Assembly (NCBI RefSeq): GCF_022179325.1
Contig: NZ_BPQQ01000018.1
Coordinates: forward strand, 1-64,000
DNA: 64,000 bases
From: Methylobacterium isbiliense
GTDB lineage: Bacteria > Pseudomonadota > Alphaproteobacteria > Rhizobiales > Beijerinckiaceae
Direction: 5' to 3'
A program made the translations under genes and the position numbers. Shown here piece after piece: positions 19,659 to 27,599 of the stretch. How positions within the stretch are numbered: the stretch's first letter is position 1; every line of letters starts with the position of its first letter. The notes under the pieces are model-generated. The model was not told the DNA's origin and ran no database searches. It saw nothing but the letters and a program-made list of their open reading frames with translations.

Positions 19659-20446
19659 GCGCCGCCGCCACCGCCGCGCAGGCCCCGGTTCCTCAGGACC
19701 GCCGCCTCACCAACGCGCTCCTCTACGTCGACGACATCCGGGTCACGTTCGACGGCTACCGCGCCCTGCGCGGCCTGTCGCTCACCCTGATGCCCGGCGA
19801 GATGCGGGCGATCATCGGGCCGAACGGGGCCGGCAAGACCACGATGATGGACTGCATCACCGGCAAGACCCGGCCCGATTCGGGCGAGGTGGTCTTCGAC
19901 GGCCTGCACGACCTCACCCGGATGGACGAGGCGGCGATCGCGCAGCTCGGCATCGGCCGCAAGTTCCAGAAGCCGACCGTGTTCGAGAGCCATACCGTGG
20001 CCGACAACATCCTGCTCGCCCTGAAGGGGCCGCGGGAGGCCGCCGCTTCGCTGTTCGGCTGGCGCAACCGGCGGCATGCCGAGCGCATCGACGCGATCCT
20101 GAGCACGACCGGGCTCCTCGCCCACCGGGCGCGCCCCGCCGCCGACCTGTCGCACGGCCAGAAGCAATGGCTGGAGATCGGCATGCTGCTGGCGCAGGAT
20201 CCCAAGCTCCTCCTTGTGGACGAGCCCGTCGCCGGCATGACCGACGCCGAGACCGAGGCGACGGCGACGCTGCTGCGCGGCATCGCCCGCGATCACGCGG
20301 TGATCGTGGTCGAGCACGACATGCATTTCGTGCGCGCGCTCGGCTGCCGCGTCACCTGCCTGCACGAGGGCGCGGTGCTGGCGGAGGGATCGATCGACGC
20401 CGTCTCCGCCGATCCGCGGGTGGTCGAGGTCTATCTCGGCCGCTGA
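19655..20446 (+). CDS. urtD: Urea ABC transporter ATP-binding protein UrtD
   Basis: A 263-aa cytoplasmic ATPase of the LivG type. Walker A GPNGAGKTT, the UrtD-typical GRKFQKPTVFE after the Q-loop region, signature LSHGQKQWLEIGM, Walker B LLLVDEPVAGM and the switch His in VVEHDM are all present. The start is a GTG overlapping the urtC stop, chosen because the longer frame upstream lies wholly inside urtC. The usual next gene urtE (LivF-type second ATPase) is not found downstream; about 650 bases of apparently noncoding DNA follow. UrtD may form a homodimer or use an ATPase encoded elsewhere. Confidence 0.96.
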   Translation: MSAAATAAQAPVPQDRRLTNALLYVDDIRVTFDGYRALRGLSLTLMPGEMRAIIGPNGAGKTTMMDCITGKTRPDSGEVVFDGLHDLTRMDEAAIAQLGIGRKFQKPTVFESHTVADNILLALKGPREAAASLFGWRNRRHAERIDAILSTTGLLAHRARPAADLSHGQKQWLEIGMLLAQDPKLLLVDEPVAGMTDAETEATATLLRGIARDHAVIVVEHDMHFVRALGCRVTCLHEGAVLAEGSIDAVSADPRVVEVYLGR

Positions 20447-20477
20447 GTCGGCGCGCCCCACCGCGACGACCGTGGCG

Positions 20478-20492
20478 GGGACCCTCGGTCCC
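20478..20492 (+). terminator. Putative urt operon terminator hairpin
   Basis: GGGACC-CTC-GGTCCC forms a short perfect stem about 30 bases after the urtD stop, within a GC-rich segment that can also pair more loosely (CCCCACCG against CGTGGCGGGG). No T-run follows. Confidence 0.4.
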
Positions 20493-20990
20493 GGGACAGA
20501 CGAGCGCGATCAACGCGAATCCGCGTCGCGGTCGCGGGCGGAGGGAGCCGGACCGGTCATGCCCCCTCCGGCGATCGGTGCCGGGCGCATCGCGTCGACG
20601 TCGCAACCAAAACCAACATCCCCCAGAGTGAACCCGGCGCGCCGCGAGGCAGCCCCAGGCGGACAGGCAGGCTGCCCCGCAGGAATCTCCGCCGGCGCGC
20701 TCCCTCATCCTTTCGCGTTGCTGGACAACCCGCCCGCAGGCCGGTCAGTATGGTCGCGAGACCGTCGCCTGACCGCTGCCTTTGCTCGTATTCCAGCGTT
20801 CCGCCTCGCATGCGGGAGCAAGGATGGTGGAGAGATGTTGGTATGCGCCGGACTGGCGTGACGGAGAGGTGCAAACGTCTGTGGCAAAGTCCAGCGAGGC
20901 CGGTTCCGGACGCTGCTGATCGAATCGGGCGGCATGCTGACGCAGCCTCAAGTTGTGAGCATAATCTGCTCGGGCCTGGCTGAACCGCGC
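20493..20990. other. Noncoding stretch after urtD, no gene supported
   Basis: Several open frames exist on both strands, but their Arg/Ser/Pro-rich translations, lack of ribosome sites and mutual overlap give no support. This is where urtE would be expected. Base composition falls from left to right, entering a lower-GC patch that continues to about 23.4 kb. I see no RNA gene. Confidence 0.5.
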
Positions 20991-21060
20991 AATTGCGGTG
21001 ATTTACTGACGAATTGCGGGCCCGCCTGCCGTTGACAGTCGCAACCTGTCCTCCATATTG
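20991..21060 (+). promoter_or_regulatory. Promoter and direct repeats upstream of mucR-like gene
   Basis: A good vegetative promoter is visible: TTGACA (21032-21037), 17-base spacer, ATATTG (21055-21060). Just upstream are two direct repeats AATTGCGG at 20991 and 21012, 21 bases apart (two helical turns), suitable for cooperative regulator binding. MucR/Ros proteins usually control their own genes, so autoregulation here is plausible. Confidence 0.5.
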
Positions 21061-21096
21061 GACTTCGCCGCGCCGAACGAACAGAAACGAAGCGCC

Positions 21097-21579
21097 ATGA
21101 CGACAGAGTTGACGCAAAAAACAATAGATCTCGTCTCTGTCTATCTTTCACGAAACAGTATATCCGTGGCTGAAGTGCCGGAGCTGATCCGCCTCGTTCA
21201 TTCCGCGCTGAAGGATGTTGATGCGTCTGAGGCCCCTGCACCGGCGTGGCCGGCGGCGCGGGTGTCGGTCGAGAACACCGTCACGCCCGACTACATCATC
21301 AGCCTGGAGGACGGGAAACCCTACAAGACCCTGGGCCGTCACCTGACCAGCCGCGGGCTCACCCCCGATCAGTATCGGGCGAAGTGGGGTCTCGACCCGT
21401 CCTATCCGATGATCGCCCCGAACTATGCCGCCAAGCGCGCGAAGATCGCCCGCGGGGCGCTGGTGCGCAGCCGGCTGCGCAAGGAATCCGGCGACGAGGG
21501 CGGCGCGGACCCCGACCTGGGGCCGCTCGCGCAGCTCATGAACTGGAAGAAGCCGTCCTCGGGGCCGGGCGACGCGTGA
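21097..21579 (+). CDS. MucR/Ros family regulator lacking the zinc-ligand Cys
   Basis: A 160-aa H-NS-like/zinc-finger family regulator. The N-terminal helix (about 1-45) drives oligomerisation in this family; the DNA-binding part is about 65-125 with YIISLEDGKPYKTLGRHL and LTPDQYRAKWGL followed by YPMIAPNYAAKRAKIA. In typical MucR the block reads CLEDGKxxKxLKRHL with His/Arg spacing for zinc; here the Cys is Ser and the second His position is Arg, so the finger probably does not bind zinc. Such metal-free Ros homologues are known in Mesorhizobium. The ATG at 21097 gives the usual MucR N-terminus (TTELTQKTIDLVSVYLSRN). Probably regulates many genes by binding AT-rich DNA. Confidence 0.88.
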   Translation: MTTELTQKTIDLVSVYLSRNSISVAEVPELIRLVHSALKDVDASEAPAPAWPAARVSVENTVTPDYIISLEDGKPYKTLGRHLTSRGLTPDQYRAKWGLDPSYPMIAPNYAAKRAKIARGALVRSRLRKESGDEGGADPDLGPLAQLMNWKKPSSGPGDA

Positions 21580-21615
21580 GCCGCGAACAGCCGCCCGCAT
21601 GACACCAGCCCATGC

Positions 21616-21843
21616 TCAAGTCTCGTCGCGAGACCAGCGAGACATCTCTGCTCGCCCTTCAGCTTCTGCGATCTCGGCTGCGGCGTAGATACCGGTTGGC
21701 GGCAGCGTTGCCCAACCCTCCGCAAGGATGTCTCCCCCGTGCCGGCTGACGTAATGGTACTGCTCGGCGAATGCAAAATTCCCATCATCGCGTTGCAGCA
21801 AGACTATGCGGCGGCGTGGGTGGAGCGCCGACGCGTGTCTCAC
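21616..21843 (-). CDS. Small hypothetical protein, start uncertain
   Basis: A frame of about 75 aa whose C-terminal two thirds looks protein-like: RIVLLQRDDGNFAFAEQYHY, a GDILAEGWATLPPTGIY segment and a helix AAAEIAEAEGRAEMSRW. The alternating strands then helix resemble small accessory proteins of related bacteria, but I cannot name a family. The GTG at 21843 was picked as a compromise; the frame stays open to a TTG at 21921 and could equally start further in. No ribosome site stands out. It lies in the lower-GC patch between the mucR-like gene and a hydrolase gene. Confidence 0.4.
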   Translation of the reverse strand: MRHASALHPRRRIVLLQRDDGNFAFAEQYHYVSRHGGDILAEGWATLPPTGIYAAAEIAEAEGRAEMSRWSRDET

Positions 21844-21951
21844 CTCGTCCAGCTGTTTGAAGACGTGCAAGCCTGTGTCTCCGCGGCGATCCACGATGCG
21901 GCTCAATCGTATAGGCGGCAAGCTGCCACGGGAGAATGTCGGCTCACCACC

Positions 21952-22863
21952 TCAGCGGTCCTTCCTCGGCTGTTGCACGAACGCCGCGAGCGTGTCCGTC
22001 ACACCCGCAGCGAGCGGTCTATCCGGATCCTGGTAGGTTGCGATGTTGGCAGCCCGGTCGTCGGATGCGACCGTCTTCAGGACATGGTTCGCGTCCGGAA
22101 GGAGCACCAGCTCGGCGTCGGGGCGCGCATCGCGTAAACGTTCAGCGTCTGCTGGCCCAACTTGGATATCGCGCAGTCCCTGCAGGATCAGCACCGGGCC
22201 CGCATAGGCCGCGATCAGCTGGGCGGGATCGAGCGCGACGGCGCTGATCAGGAAGCCTTGGACCTCGGGTCGAAACAGCGGCTGCAAGGCCGGATGGATG
22301 TCTTCCGGCGCGACCTGCTGCCCCGCCTCAAGCCGCGCGATGATCGCCTCGGCCCGTTCGCGGATCGGTGCGTTGGCGGGGTTGCTCCCGATCTGCTCGC
22401 GGAGCACATCGCCAAGGCTGCGCCCCGGTGCCGAAACCAGCAGCAGCCCGCCGATGTCGGCAGAGCGCTGGGCCGCGACCAGCGCCACCAAGGCACCTTC
22501 GCTGTGACCCAGGACCCACACGCACGGAACCCCCATCCGCTGACGGATGGCCGCCGCCCACGTTCGGACGTCGGCGGCATAATCCTCGATGGTGACGGCG
22601 TTGGCGTCCGGAATGGCGCGAGCGCTGCCGAACAGGCCTCTCTTGTCGATACGGACGCTCCTGATGCCCCGCGCGGCCAGTCCCTCCGCGATCAGGCGGT
22701 AGGAGGATGATCGGACACCGAGCGGGTTGTTGCCGTCGCGGTCGGTCGGTCCTGAGCCGGGGACGATGAGAACGACCGGGCCATCGGAGTTGGCAGGTCC
22801 CGCCACCGTGCCTGAGAGCGGCCCGGCCGGACCGGCTGCCTCGATCAGGCCGGGGTCACTCAT
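21952..22863 (-). CDS. Alpha/beta hydrolase
   Basis: A 303-aa cytoplasmic alpha/beta-hydrolase. The oxyanion region is VPGSGPTDRDGNN, the nucleophile elbow GHSEG carries Ser, and the catalytic His is in PDANHVLK near the C-terminus; the acid is probably the Asp in GLRDIQV. The GSGPTDRDGN start resembles BAAT/serine aminopeptidase-type esterases (S9-like). I chose the ATG at 22863 because it overlaps the stop of the upstream gene in ATGAGTGA, implying coupling; an ATG at 22899 would also be possible. Substrate unknown. Confidence 0.82.
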   Translation of the reverse strand: MSDPGLIEAAGPAGPLSGTVAGPANSDGPVVLIVPGSGPTDRDGNNPLGVRSSSYRLIAEGLAARGIRSVRIDKRGLFGSARAIPDANAVTIEDYAADVRTWAAAIRQRMGVPCVWVLGHSEGALVALVAAQRSADIGGLLLVSAPGRSLGDVLREQIGSNPANAPIRERAEAIIARLEAGQQVAPEDIHPALQPLFRPEVQGFLISAVALDPAQLIAAYAGPVLILQGLRDIQVGPADAERLRDARPDAELVLLPDANHVLKTVASDDRAANIATYQDPDRPLAAGVTDTLAAFVQQPRKDR

Positions 22864-23284
22864 CGCTGCTGCGTCCGGTCGAGGAACGCTGAGGGACATG
22901 AGGCACGCCGGACTTCGGCCTCGGCCTTCGCTGCATCCCGGGGCCCGGTGTCATTTGCCGGGATCGACAGACTGCGTGCCCGCTGTCCACCCGTTCGCGA
23001 AGCGCACGGGCCAAGCTGCTCGTTCGCGAGAGCAAGGTTTGAAGCCGATTATTCTCTGTCGTGAGCCAATCACCGTCGCGGTGAAGGATGAGATCGTTGA
23101 GCGACCCCATCCCACCCGCGAGCCCGCGGTATCGCTCTACCCCGCGATCGTCGGACATCTCTCCCAATTCCGCACATCGGCCCACTTGCCCCGCCCAATC
23201 GGGTGCGCCGTACTTGCGCAACTGCGCTTCGAGTTCGCGCAGTGCATCTGCCAACTCGGCGACCATCGGATGAGGAGACATCAT
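22856..23284 (-). CDS. DUF6966-like small protein
   Basis: About 142 aa. The core (residues about 6-95) has an amphipathic helix ELADALRELEAQLRKYG, then DWAGQVGRCAELGE, GVERYRGLAGGMGSLNDLIL and a second helix, matching my memory of DUF6966, an uncharacterised helical domain with the GGMGSLNDL signature. The C-terminal 45 residues are Arg/Pro/Ser-rich and probably disordered. Two ATGs in tandem (23284 and 23281) are possible starts; the frame upstream is not conserved-looking. It ends overlapping the hydrolase start by eight bases, so the two form a unit. DUF6966-type proteins often sit in accessory or immunity-like contexts; no partner is visible here. Confidence 0.7.
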   Translation of the reverse strand: MMSPHPMVAELADALRELEAQLRKYGAPDWAGQVGRCAELGEMSDDRGVERYRGLAGGMGSLNDLILHRDGDWLTTENNRLQTLLSRTSSLARALRERVDSGHAVCRSRQMTPGPGMQRRPRPKSGVPHVPQRSSTGRSSDE

Positions 23285-23449
23285 GCCTGCATAACGGTGC
23301 TGGGTCGGCTTGCAACCCTCAGCCATCCGTCCTGCGGTCAAGCTGATGGCGTGCAGATCTAAGCATCATTCGCCGAAGTGATCACCGGTTCGGCGACAGA
23401 GATTGATGCAAAGACAAGAGCCGAGCAGAGTTGCCCCGCGCAACTCTGG

Positions 23450-24280
23450 TTAGGCCGTGGCCACGGGCGTCGCCAGCAGGATCTGCCCGGGGCAGGGCTC
23501 CTGCGGCGCCAGGGGCTGTGCCCGCCCGTCCGGCTCCACCCGGTGCAGCCGGTAGCCGGTGAGCGCGCGGACGAGGGCGCGGGGATCCGGGGCCGGCGTC
23601 CCGGGGCCGCGCGCGGTCTCGATCAGCAGCCAGGGGCGGAACCGCCGCAGGGTTTCGGCCGCCCCGCGCAAGGCCGCGGGTTCTGCCCCCTCCAGGTCGA
23701 GCCGCAGGCCGTCGAGGCGCTCCAGCCGGTAATGGGCCGCCACGGCATCGATGGTGGTCAGGTCGACCCGTGCCATCAGCGCCGGAGCGGCCGCGACGAG
23801 GGTCCGGTCGAGGTAGCGGCCCGCCGCCGCGTGCACCGCCCGGGTGCCCGGATGGTCGTCCGCCGCGAAGGGGATGCGGCGCACGTGGTCGAGGCCGTTC
23901 GCCGCCACGTTGGCGGCGAGCTTGCGCTGGGTGGTCTCCAGCGCCTCGAAGGCGAACACCGCCCCGGCCGGCCCGACGCGTTTGGCCGCCACGAGGGTGA
24001 TCTCGCCGAAGCGGGCGCCGACGTCGAACACGACGTCGCCGGGCTGGAGCAGCCGGTCGAGGCAGCGCACCACCTCGTGCCGCCGGTAGCCGAACCAGAA
24101 GATCTCGTTCGCCGCGTGCTCGGACAGATCGAGGGCGATGCGCAGGTCGCCGTCGAAATCCTCCACCTCCTGCACGCCGTGACCGCGGCCGCGGCGGCGG
24201 ATGGCCTCGACGATCGGCCGGGCGGCGCGCAGGTGCTGCAGCCGGCGCGTCACCTTCCGGGCCAGATGGATCGCGCGCAC
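23450..24280 (-). CDS. FkbM family SAM-dependent methyltransferase
   Basis: A 276-aa class I methyltransferase. Motif I is VVFDVGARFGEIT (about 96-108), followed by FAFEALETTQRKLAANVAANG, and the FkbM-typical TIDA...LRLDLEGAEPAALRGA block; the Asp and Glu of DLEGAE are conserved. FkbM enzymes O-methylate sugars, polyketides or glycolipids. The start is GTG at 24280, preceded by GGGAGAGG. It stands alone with the IalB gene divergent, so its substrate cannot be read from context; a cell-surface polysaccharide is a guess. Confidence 0.88.
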   Translation of the reverse strand: MRAIHLARKVTRRLQHLRAARPIVEAIRRRGRGHGVQEVEDFDGDLRIALDLSEHAANEIFWFGYRRHEVVRCLDRLLQPGDVVFDVGARFGEITLVAAKRVGPAGAVFAFEALETTQRKLAANVAANGLDHVRRIPFAADDHPGTRAVHAAAGRYLDRTLVAAAPALMARVDLTTIDAVAAHYRLERLDGLRLDLEGAEPAALRGAAETLRRFRPWLLIETARGPGTPAPDPRALVRALTGYRLHRVEPDGRAQPLAPQEPCPGQILLATPVATA

Positions 24281-24554
24281 GCCCGCCTCTCCCTGTGGCC
24301 TAAGTCTCTCGGCCGATCTCCCTTGACGTGACGCGTTCGCGTCCGGTTGGCAGTCCGGTGCGAGTACGTACCGGGCGGCGCGGCGGCCGCGCGGCGGCGG
24401 CTGCGGGACGAAGGCGGTCCTCTTTCATTGGTCGAACTCAAAACAGTTTCAAGGACATGATCGGTGCGGGCGTGGCTTTTCATCGGGGCCGGCCAGCTCT
24501 AGAGGGACCGGGCACGGACCGGCCGCCGCGGCCGGCGGTCCTCAGGGAGCCCGC

Positions 24555-25211
24555 ATGACGTCTCGCCGATCGCCCGTTCCAGCCGGTCTCGCCCTCGCGC
24601 TGGTCCTCGGCCTCGCCGCCCCGCCCGCCCGTGCCCAGGAGGACGCCGCCCCGGCCGAGCCGGCAGCGCCCGCGGCCAAGCCCGCGCCGCGCCGCCCGCC
24701 GCCCGCCCGCAAGCCCGCCCCGGCGCCGGCCCCCGAGCCCGCCAAAGCGGCCGCCCCGGCCGGCTGGCCGCCGGGCGCCAGCGCCGTGACCGAGGTCTAC
24801 GGCGACTGGACGGTCAGCTGCACCCGCGAGGGCGAGGCGCGCCAGTGCCAGCTCTCGCAGGCGCAGGGCGAGGCGCAGACCGGGCGGCGGCGCTTCAGCA
24901 TCGAACTGCGCCAGCCCCGCGACGGCCGCAGCGAGGGCGTGGTGCTGATGCCGCTCGGCCTGCAGATCGAGCCCGGCATCACCTTCAAGCTCGACGACGC
25001 CACCCTCGGCAAGGGGGCGTTCTACACGACCTGCGTGGCGGCGGGCTGCATCGTGCCGATCAGCTTCCCGACGGTCGCCACGGACGCGATGAGGACCGCG
25101 GTGGCGCTGCGCGTCACCGGCACGCGCCCGAACGGCGAGGCGGAGACCATCACGGTGCCGCTGGCGGGCTTCGCCGCCGCCCTGGCGCGGATGGGCGTGC
25201 TGGCGGGCTGA
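24555..25211 (+). CDS. Invasion-associated locus B (IalB) family protein
   Basis: A 218-aa exported protein: signal peptide (about residues 1-27), a long Ala/Pro/Lys linker (about 28-75), then the IalB domain (about 80-218) opening with VYGDWTVSC. Four cysteines (in WTVSC, RQCQL, YTTCVA and GCIVP) match the family pattern and could form two disulfides. IalB proteins are periplasmic or surface proteins common in alphaproteobacteria, first noted in Bartonella invasion, but in environmental species the role is unknown. The ATG follows CAGGGAGC. A hairpin closes the gene 10 bases downstream. Confidence 0.9.
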   Translation: MTSRRSPVPAGLALALVLGLAAPPARAQEDAAPAEPAAPAAKPAPRRPPPARKPAPAPAPEPAKAAAPAGWPPGASAVTEVYGDWTVSCTREGEARQCQLSQAQGEAQTGRRRFSIELRQPRDGRSEGVVLMPLGLQIEPGITFKLDDATLGKGAFYTTCVAAGCIVPISFPTVATDAMRTAVALRVTGTRPNGEAETITVPLAGFAAALARMGVLAG

Positions 25212-25220
25212 TCCCTGCCG

Positions 25221-25235
25221 GCCTGCACCGCAGGC
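25221..25235 (+). terminator. Hairpin downstream of ialB-like gene
   Basis: GCCTGC-ACC-GCAGGC, a perfect 6-bp stem ten bases after the stop codon, without a T-run. Likely a weak intrinsic terminator or RNA end stabiliser. Confidence 0.45.
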
Positions 25236-25346
25236 ATGCGCCGCCTGCCCGATTGGGCGTCAGCACGCGCCGCCGCGGACCGGCCCGCGACGGGCGCCCC
25301 GCCCCGCCCGCACAGGGCGAGGCCGGGCCGCCTCCGCCCGGCCTCC

Positions 25347-25363
25347 CTGGCACGATTGCTGCT
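25347..25363 (+). promoter_or_regulatory. Sigma-54 (RpoN) promoter upstream of NarK-type transporter
   Basis: CTGGCACGATTGCTGCT matches the consensus YTGGCACGRNNNTTGCW at every position but one (C for T at the first base of TTGC), with GG and GC 10 bases apart. It lies 176 bases before the transporter start on the same strand. A match this long by chance in a 330-base gap is unlikely; nitrogen control is the natural reading. Confidence 0.7.
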
Positions 25364-25538
25364 AACGGCTACCCGGGCAGGCCGTCACGCGGCCTCCGGG
25401 CAAAGACGCCCGTGCCTTGGACAGGGTTGTCCGTTCGATCGGGGATGAGGCAGGCGGCTGCGGCCGGTCCGTGCACCATCCCTCATCCAGCGACGTGACG
25501 AAGTCCCCCCGCGGGGGTTCCAGTTCGAGGCTCGATGC

Positions 25539-26801
25539 ATGGCCAGCTTCAAGACCGTGATGCGATCGGGGCATCCCCCGACCCTTTTTGCCGCGTTCCT
25601 GTACTTCGATTTCTGCTTCGCGATCTGGGTCCTGAACGGCGCGATGGGCCCGTTCATCACCGAGACCTACGGGCTCACCCCGGCCCAGACCGGCTTCATG
25701 ATCTCCCTGCCGATCCTGGCCGGCGCCGTCATGCGCTTTCCGCTCGGCGTGCTCGCCCAGTACATCGGCCGCAAGAACGCTGCCATCACCGAGATGGTGC
25801 TGATCATGGTGGCGATGGCCTTCGGGTTCTTCTTCATCGACAGCTACGGCGACGTGCTGGCGATGGGCGTGCTGCTCGGCATCGCGGGCGCCTCCTTCGG
25901 GGTCGCGCTCTCGCTCGGCTCGGGCTGGTTCCCGCCCCAGCACAAGGGCCTGGCGATGGGCATCGCCGGGGCGGGCAATTCCGGCACGGTGCTCGCCGTG
26001 CTGTTCGCGCCGCCGCTCGCCCAGGCCTATGGCTGGCAGACGGTCTACGGCTTCGCCGGCACCGTCATGGCGCTGCCGCTCCTCGTCATGATCGTCTTCG
26101 CCAAGGAGCCGCCGGACCGCGAGCACCAGAGCTTCCGCGAGCACATCTCCTGCCTGTTCGAGAAGGACGGCTGGGCCTTCAACCTGATCTACGTCATCAC
26201 CTTCGGCGGCTTCATCGGCCTGTCGAACTTCCTGCCGACCTTCTTCTACGAGCAGTTCGCCGTGACCAAGGTCGAGGCGGGGCGCCTGACCATGCTGGCG
26301 GCGCTGATGGGCTCGGGCATCCGGGTGGTGGGCGGCTACTGCGCCGACCGCATCGGCGGCATCCTGGTGCTCACCGTGGTGCTGCTCGCCGCGGTCGGCT
26401 CCTTCCTGCTGCTCACCACCTCGCCGCCGCTTCTCCTCACCACGATCCTGTTCATGGTCTGCTTCGCGGCGCTCGGCGCCGGCAACGGGGCACTGTTCCA
26501 GCTGGTGCCCCTTCGCTGGCCGGCCAACACGGCGGTGGCCGGCTCGATGATCGGCGAGGTCGGCGCGCTCGGCGGCGCGATCCTGCCGAACGCCATGGGC
26601 CTCTCGAAGCAGTTCACCGGCGGCTTCGCGGCGGGCTTCGTGGGCTACGCGATCTTCACCGCCGTGGTGCTCGGCTGCCTCGCCCTGTGGTCGCGCCGCT
26701 GGGTCGGCACCTGGGTCGGCCCGCGCGGCAAGGTGCTCGCCACCGCCGACGACGCGGCGCAGGCCGAATCCGGCCTGATCCCGGGCACGCAGCGCGCCTG
26801 A
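25539..26801 (+). CDS. NarK-type nitrate/nitrite MFS transporter
   Basis: A 420-aa major facilitator with 12 predicted helices. The first helix FLYFDFCFAIWVLNGAMGPF, the loop 2-3 motif ALGVLAQYIGRKN-like (FPLGVLAQYIGRKNAA) and the helix-5 GAGNSGTVLAVLFAPPLA block (nitrate-signature position) match the NarK/NasA/NRT2 group. It takes up or exchanges nitrate and nitrite across the inner membrane. No reductase genes adjoin it. A near-consensus sigma-54 promoter lies upstream, which favours an assimilatory role under nitrogen limitation. It converges on eutC with 6 bases between the stops. Confidence 0.88.
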   Translation: MASFKTVMRSGHPPTLFAAFLYFDFCFAIWVLNGAMGPFITETYGLTPAQTGFMISLPILAGAVMRFPLGVLAQYIGRKNAAITEMVLIMVAMAFGFFFIDSYGDVLAMGVLLGIAGASFGVALSLGSGWFPPQHKGLAMGIAGAGNSGTVLAVLFAPPLAQAYGWQTVYGFAGTVMALPLLVMIVFAKEPPDREHQSFREHISCLFEKDGWAFNLIYVITFGGFIGLSNFLPTFFYEQFAVTKVEAGRLTMLAALMGSGIRVVGGYCADRIGGILVLTVVLLAAVGSFLLLTTSPPLLLTTILFMVCFAALGAGNGALFQLVPLRWPANTAVAGSMIGEVGALGGAILPNAMGLSKQFTGGFAAGFVGYAIFTAVVLGCLALWSRRWVGTWVGPRGKVLATADDAAQAESGLIPGTQRA

Positions 26802-26807
26802 GCCCGG

Positions 26808-27599
26808 TCACCGCGGCGCGGCGAGCGCCGCGGCCCCCGGCTCGCCCGCGAGCAGCCGGTCGCTCTCGTCCTTCAGCGCCACGCCGGTGAGGCCGCGCGC
26901 GAAGGCCTGGGTGAGGAGCCAGTGCAGCTTGAAGGCCGCGAGGTCGGGCGGGAGCCCGGCCTGGCGCACGTTCGAGAGGCAGTTGCGCTCGGCATCGGTG
27001 CGGCCCGGGCGGGGATCGAAGGTGAGGTAGATCCCCAGGCTGTCGGGGGAGGAGAGGCCGGGCCGCTCGCCGATCAGCACCGCCACCGCCCTGGCCCGCA
27101 GGGCCGCCCCGATCTCGTCGCCGAGCGCCACCCGGGCCTGCTCGGCGATCGCCACCGGCGCCAGCGACCAGCCCGATGCCGCGATCGCGGGCGCAAGCGC
27201 CGCGAGCACCGGCACCGCGCCCTCGTGCACGGCCCGGGCCGAGAGGCCGTCCGCGACCACCAGCGCGAGGTCCACGGGCGCGCCGGCCGCATCGCGCAGG
27301 CGCTCCCGGCTCGCCTCGTCCAGCCGCCGGCCGAGATCGGGCCGGCGCAGGTAGGTCGCCCGGTCCGGGGCGGCCGAGGCCACCGGGACCGCCGCCCAAC
27401 CGAGACCGGTCAGGCCGGCCCGCACGCCCTCCCCATCGAGCGCGGCATGGACCGCGTCGCGGGCCTGCGCGTGGGCCAGCGCGAAGCGCAGCACCTCCCG
27501 GGTCGGCAGGCCGGAGCCGGCGCGGCCGAGGCCGATGCGGGCCGGGGTGAGGGCAGCCAGGCGCCGCCAGACCTCGTCGGGGTTCCCGTGCGGGCTCAT
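26808..27599 (-). CDS. eutC: Ethanolamine ammonia-lyase small subunit EutC
   Basis: A 263-aa light chain of adenosylcobalamin-dependent ethanolamine ammonia-lyase, which splits ethanolamine into acetaldehyde and ammonia. The start MSPHGNPDEVWRRLAALTPARIGLGRAG is typical, as are VVADGLSARAV, GERPGLSSPDSLGIYLT and the Cys-containing RNCLSNVR near the cobalamin site. Its ATG overlaps the eutB stop in ATGA, giving stoichiometric synthesis with the large subunit. No microcompartment, EutA reactivase or EutH transporter genes are present nearby. Confidence 0.96.
   Translation of the reverse strand: MSPHGNPDEVWRRLAALTPARIGLGRAGSGLPTREVLRFALAHAQARDAVHAALDGEGVRAGLTGLGWAAVPVASAAPDRATYLRRPDLGRRLDEASRERLRDAAGAPVDLALVVADGLSARAVHEGAVPVLAALAPAIAASGWSLAPVAIAEQARVALGDEIGAALRARAVAVLIGERPGLSSPDSLGIYLTFDPRPGRTDAERNCLSNVRQAGLPPDLAAFKLHWLLTQAFARGLTGVALKDESDRLLAGEPGAAALAAPR

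Noticed and set aside
20557-21117. 186-aa minus-strand frame downstream of urtD
   Set aside because: Arg/Ser/Pro/Cys-rich, overlaps the mucR-like promoter and start, no ribosome site or family resemblance.
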